From Acidimicrobiales bacterium (lineage in GTDB: Bacteria > Actinomycetota > Acidimicrobiia > Acidimicrobiales > MedAcidi-G1): 64,000 nt of DNA. The position numbers and the translations under genes were made by a program. The stretch lies in the NCBI GenBank assembly GCA_014237715.1, contig JAAZZG010000003.1:124001-188000 (forward strand), written 5' to 3'. Positions within the stretch are counted from its first letter, which is position 1; every line of letters begins with the position of its first letter. Shown here one piece after another: positions 58,707-64,000 of this stretch. The notes below the pieces were generated by a model. That model was not told the DNA's origin. It did no database searches and worked only from the letters and a program-made list of their open reading frames with translations.

Positions 58707-59749
58707 TCCGGATCCTGTTGGCCGCCGGTATTGCCATGGTGGTATCCCTCATCGGTACCCGCGTGCTCATCCTGTGGTTGACCCGTCTGCGACTCGGCCA
58801 GCCCATCCGGGACGACGGTCCGGAAGGGCATGTCACCAAGGCCGGTACGCCGACCATGGGAGGACTGGCCATCATCGGCGGAGCGTTTCTCGGCTATGTC
58901 CTGAGCGACCTGTACCGAGGCATTTATACCCGCACGGGGATCTTCGTGATGCTGGCCATCATCAGTGGGGGCGCGGTCGGGCTGATGGACGACTGGATCA
59001 AGGTGGTGCGGGAGCGCAACCTCGGGCTCAACAAGCGGGCCAAGATGCTCGGGCTCTTCGCAGTGGCTCTCACCTTCGCTGTACTGATGCTGGAACACGC
59101 ACCGACCCACACCACGCTGTCGGTCACCCGTTTTGACCAGCCGGGCATTGAACTGGGCTCGATCCTCTGGTCGATCTGGGCCGTGCTGCTCATCATCGGT
59201 TCGGCCAATGCCGTCAACCTGACCGACGGTCTAGATGGCCTGGCGGCCGGGGCGGGCACCTTCTGCTTCGGCGCCTACACCGTCATCGCCTTTTGGCAGT
59301 TCCGGTATCCCGAGACCTACGACATCGCCCATGCCCTCGACTTGGCGGTGGTAGCGGCGGCCATGGCCGGCGGCTGCCTGGGTTTTCTGTGGTGGAACGC
59401 CGCTCCGGCTCGGATCTTCATGGGTGATACGGGGTCCCTGGCCATTGGAACGGGCCTGGCCACCCTCGCGCTGGCCACTGGAACGCACCTGCTGTTGCCC
59501 ATCGTGGCTGGCCTGTTCGTGGCCGAAACGGTGTCGGTGATCGTGCAGGTCGCGAGCTTCCGCCTGTTCGGCGGCCGCCGGGTATTTCGGATGGCGCCCT
59601 TCCACCATCACTTCGAGCTGAGCGGATGGCCCGAGACCACGGTGATCATCCGGTTCTGGATCATGTCGGGACTCTGCACGGCTGCAGGTCTGGGGATTTT
59701 CTATGCCGATTCATTGTCGGCCGGGGTGGCCGACGGGCTCGGCGGATGA
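58703..59749 (+). CDS. mraY: phospho-MurNAc-pentapeptide-transferase MraY
   Basis: 348 residues with about ten transmembrane segments. It forms lipid I on the inner membrane face. Seen: GPEGHVTKAGTPTMGGLAII, AVGLMDDWIKVVRERNLGLNKRAKM (Mg-binding DDxxK), NAVNLTDGLDGLAAG and the cytoplasmic HHHFELSGWPETTVIIRFW. GTGA overlap with murE and ATGA overlap with murD. Confidence 0.96.
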   Translation: MIRILLAAGIAMVVSLIGTRVLILWLTRLRLGQPIRDDGPEGHVTKAGTPTMGGLAIIGGAFLGYVLSDLYRGIYTRTGIFVMLAIISGGAVGLMDDWIKVVRERNLGLNKRAKMLGLFAVALTFAVLMLEHAPTHTTLSVTRFDQPGIELGSILWSIWAVLLIIGSANAVNLTDGLDGLAAGAGTFCFGAYTVIAFWQFRYPETYDIAHALDLAVVAAAMAGGCLGFLWWNAAPARIFMGDTGSLAIGTGLATLALATGTHLLLPIVAGLFVAETVSVIVQVASFRLFGGRRVFRMAPFHHHFELSGWPETTVIIRFWIMSGLCTAAGLGIFYADSLSAGVADGLGG

Positions 59750-61068
59750 CCGACGCCACCACGCTGGTCCTCGGACTGGGAGTGGCCGGTCGGGCTGTGC
59801 TGGATGCCCTGGTCCGCCGGGAGTTCCACGTGGTGGCCGTGGACGATGCACCGGGTGGTGCGGCCCGCCAGTGCGCTGATCGCCTTGGTGTGCCGTTGGT
59901 CGAGGCACCGGCGGCCGACGCGTGGCCACGGCTTCTGTGTGGAATCAGTGAGGTGGTCATGGGCCCTGGCGTTCCCGATGCCCACCCCTGCCACGCCGCG
60001 GCACGGGCGGCCGGGGTACCGGTGGTCGACGAGTCTGATCTGGCAGCTCGCTGGGACGACCGCCCCCGTTGCGCTGTAACCGGCACCAACGGGAAGACCA
60101 CGGTGGTGACTCTGGTGGCGGAGATGTTGGAACGTTCCGGGATTCGGACCCTGACGGCCGGGAACACCGATACGCCGCTCGTGGCGGCCATCGATGACGC
60201 CGAGGTGTCGACCTTCGTGGTCGAGGCCTCTTCGTTCCGCCTCGGTCACGCCGACATGTTCAAGGCGTCGCCTGCCGGGTGGCTGAACTTCGCGCCGGAC
60301 CATCTCGACGTGCACGCGGACGCTTCCGCCTACGAGGCGGCCAAGGCCCGGATCTTCGAAGGGGTAGCCCGGCCAGAAGATGCGGTGGCCAACGCTTCTG
60401 ATTCGGTGGTCATGGCCCACGCTCCCGAGGGGGCGTTGTTGTTCGGGGGTGTCGACACGCCCTGTCGAGTCGACGGTGAGGGATCGTCCGCTCTTCTGAT
60501 CGTGAACGACGAGCCCCTCATCGAGGTGGCCGCCTTGATGCGTTCGCTGCCCCATGACCTAGACAACGCTCAGGCGGCCGCCGCCCTGGCCATTCGCGCC
60601 GGAGCCTCCCGGGCGGCCTGCGCCGAGGCCCTGCTCGGGTTCGCCGGATTGGCCCACCGGATGGCCCTGGTGGCCGAGATTCAGGGCGTCCGTTTCGTGG
60701 ATGACAGCAAGGCCACCACCCCGCACGCCACGCTGACCGCCATGGCCGGCCTCCCGGGATCGGTCCTGATCGCCGGTGGGCGCAACAAGGGTGTGGACCT
60801 CGCTGTACTGGGCAGGTCCCGACCCCGGGCCGTGGTGGCCATTGGTGAGGCAGCCGACGAGATTGTCGAGGCGTTCGCTGGCCGCTGTCCCGTCCACGAG
60901 GCTGCCTCGATGGACGAGGCGGTGGCTCTGGCCCACGAGGCAGCCGACGGTTCCGGAACGGTGCTGCTCTCCCCGGGTTGCTCGTCGTTCGACTGGTACG
61001 GCTCGTATGTGGAACGTGGCCTCGACTTCGGACGGATCGTCCGTTCCTTGGACGGGGCCGAGGCGTGA
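59746..61068 (+). CDS. murD: UDP-MurNAc-L-alanine:D-glutamate ligase
   Basis: 440 residues. Rossmann-like N-terminal domain (LVLGLGVAGRAVLDAL), P-loop VTGTNGKTTVVTLV, EASSFRLGHAD (in place of EISSFQL), NFAPDHLDVHADASAYEAAKARIF and the C-terminal SKATTPHATLTAM with GGRNKGVDL, GSGTVLLSPGCSSFDWYGSYVERG. Adds D-Glu in the cytoplasm. 4-nt overlaps on both sides. Confidence 0.95.
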   Translation: MTDATTLVLGLGVAGRAVLDALVRREFHVVAVDDAPGGAARQCADRLGVPLVEAPAADAWPRLLCGISEVVMGPGVPDAHPCHAAARAAGVPVVDESDLAARWDDRPRCAVTGTNGKTTVVTLVAEMLERSGIRTLTAGNTDTPLVAAIDDAEVSTFVVEASSFRLGHADMFKASPAGWLNFAPDHLDVHADASAYEAAKARIFEGVARPEDAVANASDSVVMAHAPEGALLFGGVDTPCRVDGEGSSALLIVNDEPLIEVAALMRSLPHDLDNAQAAAALAIRAGASRAACAEALLGFAGLAHRMALVAEIQGVRFVDDSKATTPHATLTAMAGLPGSVLIAGGRNKGVDLAVLGRSRPRAVVAIGEAADEIVEAFAGRCPVHEAASMDEAVALAHEAADGSGTVLLSPGCSSFDWYGSYVERGLDFGRIVRSLDGAEA

Positions 61069-62210
61069 AGGCCGTGACGACCGATAAACGTCGGGTTCGA
61101 GAGTTAGGTACTTCGACGCATCGGCCACGCCGTCCAGCCCGCTTCGTGGTGCTGGCCTTCATGGCCATGCTGATGGTCCTGTTGGGCATCGTGATGGTCC
61201 TCTCGGCGGCATCGGTGCAGGACCTCCGAATCCATGGCAACGCCTGGTACCACCAGCGCCGGCAGCTCATCTGGGTCGTGCTGGGTCTGGCTGGACTGGT
61301 GGCCACCTCGAGGCTCGACTACCGGCGACTAAAGCCGATGGCCGTCTGGCTCCTGGTTGGCTCGGTGGTACTCCTGCTGGCCGTCTTCATCCCGGGGATT
61401 GGCATTCGGGCCAACGGTTCGTCACGGTGGATCGGCGTCGGTGCCGCTACCTTTCAGCCATCGGAGCTGGCCAAACTGGCCGTAATTCTCTACGGGTCGG
61501 TCCTCCTGTCGAGTCGACCGGTGAATGACCTCCGGGGCACGGTTCTGCCGCTGGCTGCCGTGCTGGGTGGAGTCGGTGCGCTCGTCTACGCTGAACCTGA
61601 CCTGGGAACCACGATCATCCTGGCGGCCATCGCTGCCTCGCTGCTCTTCTTCGCCGGACTGCGACTGGCCATCGTGGGAGCGACCGCAGCGTTGGGCATC
61701 AGCATGATGGGGGGCATGACAATGACCGCCGGCTACCGGCGCGAGCGCCTGCTGTCTATGTTCGACCCGTGGAGCGACCCGCTCAACACCGGTTGGCAGG
61801 CCATCCAGTCCGGCGTTGCCATGTCAAACGGTGGCCTTTGGGGCATGGGCCTGGGGGCCAGCCGGGCCAAGTGGGGCTTTCTGCCGTTTGCTCAGACGGA
61901 CTTTATTTTCGCCATCGTGGCTGAGGAGCTCGGCTTTGTGGCCGGTCTCGGCGTGATCCTCGTCTACCTGGTGATCGGCCTGGTTGGCCTGAACACAGCG
62001 CTTCGGGCTCCCGACCGTCTCGGCCAACTCCTGGCGGCCGGCATCACGACCTGGATCATGATCCAGGCCTATGTGAACATCGGTGCAGTCTTGGGTGTGC
62101 TTCCCATCACCGGGGTGCCTCTGCCGTTCGTCTCCTACGGCGGGAGTTCGATGGTCCTCACACTGACCGCGTACGGCGTCCTGTTGAACGTGGCCCGGCA
62201 GACACCATGA
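61065..62210 (+). CDS. ftsW: lipid II polymerase FtsW (SEDS family)
   Basis: 381 residues, GTG start, about ten transmembrane segments. SEDS signatures: GSSRWIGVGAATFQPSELAKL, AEPDLGTTIIL, and the periplasmic loop GIQSGVAMSNGGLWGMGLGASRAKWGFLPFAQTDFIFAIVAEELGF, then TGVPLPFVSYGGSSM. Polymerises septal glycan with FtsI. An unusual basic N-terminal tail of about 25 residues precedes the first helix. Confidence 0.95.
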   Translation: MKAVTTDKRRVRELGTSTHRPRRPARFVVLAFMAMLMVLLGIVMVLSAASVQDLRIHGNAWYHQRRQLIWVVLGLAGLVATSRLDYRRLKPMAVWLLVGSVVLLLAVFIPGIGIRANGSSRWIGVGAATFQPSELAKLAVILYGSVLLSSRPVNDLRGTVLPLAAVLGGVGALVYAEPDLGTTIILAAIAASLLFFAGLRLAIVGATAALGISMMGGMTMTAGYRRERLLSMFDPWSDPLNTGWQAIQSGVAMSNGGLWGMGLGASRAKWGFLPFAQTDFIFAIVAEELGFVAGLGVILVYLVIGLVGLNTALRAPDRLGQLLAAGITTWIMIQAYVNIGAVLGVLPITGVPLPFVSYGGSSMVLTLTAYGVLLNVARQTP

Positions 62211-63376
62211 GCGGCTCGGAGACCCGAGTGGTCCTGATCGCCGGCGGCGGTACGGCCGGGCATGTGTTACCCGGGCTGGCTATTGCTGAGGCGCTGGTGG
62301 ACCGGAGCGTCGTGCCGGACCGTTCGGGAGTGCACTTGGTCGGTAGTCGACGGGGGGTTGAGGTCGACCTGGTGCCTCCGTCAGGCTTCGGCCTGACCCT
62401 TCTTCCAGGGCGGGGTATCCAGCGGAGGTTGACGCCGGCCAACCTGGTAGCGGCCTCCGGCCTGGCGCTGGCCTTCCTGCAGGCATTGGCGCTATTGGTC
62501 CGACGCCGACCGGCCGTGGTGTTGTCCCTCGGTGGTTACGCCAGCGTGCCGTGTGCCCTCGCTGCCATCGTTTTGCGAATTCCGCTGGTGGTGGTCGAAC
62601 AGAACGCGGTGCCGGGTGCGGCTAACCGACTGGCCGGCCGTTTCGCCCGGGCCTGCGCGGTTTCGTTTCCGGATACGGGCCTTCCGCGCTCGACGGTGAC
62701 CGGCAACCCTGTACGTGGTGCCGTTAAGGCAGTGGCCTACGGTCGACGGCGTCCCGGCGAAGGGGCGTCCGATCGCCGGTCCGCTCGCGAGGCCCTGGGT
62801 GTCGATGAGCGGCCGTTCGTGGTGGTCTTTGGTGGATCTCTTGGTGCACGGCGCATCAACCGTGCAGCGGCGCGTGCGGTGGAAGACTGGACGGGTGGTC
62901 CGGTGGTCATCGAGCACGTGGTGGGCGCCCGAGGCTGGAACGACCCTCGGGAACGAGCCGGGTCACCGGCACCGGAGGTCGAGTATCGACCGGTGGAATA
63001 CGAGGCCGACATGCCGACCGTGTTGAGCGCCGTGGACCTGGTGGTGTGCCGGGCCGGGGCGACGAGCGTCGCCGAGTTGTCGGCCATTGGCGTGCCGTCG
63101 ATCCTGATACCGCTACCTGGCGCTCCCGGTGATCACCAGACGGCCAATGCCCAATACCTGGAGCGGTGCGGCGGGGCGCGACTGGTACCTGACGGAGAGC
63201 TAGATGGAGTCCGGTTGGAAGCTGAACTGTCAGCGCTGCTGGCCAATCCGACGTCATTGGAGGCCATGGCTGACGGCGCTCGGTCCGTCGGGGTTCCCGA
63301 TGCTGCCGATCGCGTCGTGGAGATGATCGCCGATCTACTGGATGGTCGGCCCGGGTCGAGGGACTCGTCGTCATGA
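62207..63376 (+). CDS. murG: UDP-GlcNAc:lipid I N-acetylglucosamine transferase MurG
   Basis: 389 residues. GT28, GT-B fold: AGGGTAGHVLPGLAIAEAL, VGSRRGVEVDLVPPSGF, SLGGYASVPCALAA, VVEQNAVPGAANRLA, VVFGGSLGARRINRAA and VVCRAGATSVAELSAIGVPSILIPLPGAPGDHQTANA. Makes lipid II. A slightly long insert lies between residues 175-195. Overlap of 4 nt with ftsW and murC. Confidence 0.95.
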   Translation: MSGSETRVVLIAGGGTAGHVLPGLAIAEALVDRSVVPDRSGVHLVGSRRGVEVDLVPPSGFGLTLLPGRGIQRRLTPANLVAASGLALAFLQALALLVRRRPAVVLSLGGYASVPCALAAIVLRIPLVVVEQNAVPGAANRLAGRFARACAVSFPDTGLPRSTVTGNPVRGAVKAVAYGRRRPGEGASDRRSAREALGVDERPFVVVFGGSLGARRINRAAARAVEDWTGGPVVIEHVVGARGWNDPRERAGSPAPEVEYRPVEYEADMPTVLSAVDLVVCRAGATSVAELSAIGVPSILIPLPGAPGDHQTANAQYLERCGGARLVPDGELDGVRLEAELSALLANPTSLEAMADGARSVGVPDAADRVVEMIADLLDGRPGSRDSSS

Positions 63377-64000
63377 GCGGGGATGGTCTCCTGGACCTGG
63401 GATCGACCGTGCATGTCCACGTGATCGGTATCGGCGGTGCCGGCATGAGTGCGATTGCCGAGGTGCTTGCCACCATGGGACACCGGGTCTCGGGATCGGA
63501 TCTGAAGGCCTCCACTGGCTTGGATCGTCTCCGGGCACAAGGCATCGAGGTCTATATCGGACACGATGCGGCCCATGTCGGCGAGGCCGACGTCGTGACC
63601 CGATCGACAGCGGTGCCTGACGACAATCCTGAGTGTCGGGAGGCCGTCCATCGGGGGCTTTCGTTGCTGAGTCGGGCCGAGGTCCTAGGTGCCGTCTCCC
63701 GCCTCCGCAGGACGGTGGCGGTGGCGGGCACCCACGGAAAGACCACTACGTCGTCGATGCTGGCCCTGGCCCTCCGTGGGGCGGGACTCCGACCGTCGTT
63801 CGTCATCGGCGGCGACGTGAACGAGATTGGAACTGGAGCGGCGTGGGACAGTGGGGACCTGTTGGTGGTGGAGGCGGATGAGAGCGACGGCTCCTTTCTC
63901 CGACTGGCGCCAGAGTTGGCCGTGGTGACCAACCTGGAACCGGATCACATCGAGCACCATGGCGGGTTCGAGGCGCTGCGATCGTCGTTCGACGAGTTCG
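63373..64000 (+). CDS. murC: UDP-N-acetylmuramate-alanine ligase MurC, 5' part (3' end outside window)
   Basis: The first 209 residues are present. VHVIGIGGAGMSAIAEVLATMGHRVSGSD is the N-terminal Rossmann-like motif, TRSTAVPDDNPE follows, then the P-loop VAGTHGKTTTSSML and VVEADESDGSFL with PDHIEHHGG. The frame is open at base 64000. First step of the peptide stem (adds L-Ala) and, by position, the last gene visible of the operon. Confidence 0.93.
   Translation, partial: MSGDGLLDLGSTVHVHVIGIGGAGMSAIAEVLATMGHRVSGSDLKASTGLDRLRAQGIEVYIGHDAAHVGEADVVTRSTAVPDDNPECREAVHRGLSLLSRAEVLGAVSRLRRTVAVAGTHGKTTTSSMLALALRGAGLRPSFVIGGDVNEIGTGAAWDSGDLLVVEADESDGSFLRLAPELAVVTNLEPDHIEHHGGFEALRSSFDEF

Overview
The window is a gene-dense, high-GC stretch of a chromosome from an actinobacterium. 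It carries a WhiB protein, an MtrA-MtrB-type two-component system, DUF3040, F420/PPOX-type oxidoreductases, a PimB-like mannosyltransferase, a MurE with the meso-DAP motif and a candidate 6C RNA. Together with many GTG starts and ATGA/GTGA overlaps, these point to Actinobacteria. The mix of genes would suit a free-living Acidimicrobiia-like lineage, but that is inference. No insertion sequences, prophage genes or CRISPR arrays were seen.

Layout. 1-2.6 kb: the 3' part of dnaG overlapping the primary sigma factor gene, then tRNA-Asn. 2.7-14.96 kb: a GT2-GtrA glycosyltransferase, tRNA-Met, membrane and SRPBCC proteins, a nitroreductase pair (one fused to an SRPBCC domain), an inositol-phosphatase-like protein, a secreted serine hydrolase and a Rieske oxygenase-RidA-phosphotriesterase cluster. 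15-22 kb, just after tRNA-Val: an accessory-looking run (macro domain, DUF971, haloacid dehalogenase, DUF1295, acyltransferase, PPOX, SRPBCC, TIGR01777 epimerase, desaturase). 22.2-24.5 kb: a sulfite-oxidase-like molybdoenzyme and a Thr-rich lipoprotein. 24.6-31.9 kb, minus strand: a complete 2-oxoacid dehydrogenase complex (E1 alpha, E1 beta, E2, E3), then a MalY/PatB-like PLP enzyme and a creatinase.

31.9-44.4 kb: a candidate 6C RNA, a PPOX protein, a zinc-ribbon coiled-coil protein, a phosphatase, a phosphotransferase next to a MetY N-terminal fragment, a pentapeptide-repeat protein, an EamA transporter, RNase P RNA divergent from whiB, trpD, a secreted alpha/beta hydrolase, queG and a PimB-like glycosyltransferase. 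An aminotransferase remnant lies at 44.4 kb. 44.6-53.0 kb: GerMN lipoprotein-mtrB-mtrA, an inositol-phosphatase-like protein, a NUDIX protein, dinB, DUF3040, a ROK kinase and a lipoate ligase with an unusual relay of small upstream ORFs.

53.1-64 kb: the division and cell-wall (dcw) operon mraZ-rsmH-ftsL-ftsI-murE-mraY-murD-ftsW-murG-murC, cut by the window edge in murC. It has MraZ-type operator repeats in front, a long structured RNA leader before rsmH, and no murF between murE and mraY. From rsmH on almost every junction is a 4-nt start/stop overlap, so the genes are probably translated as one coupled unit. All functions are inferred from reading motifs; no database search was run.
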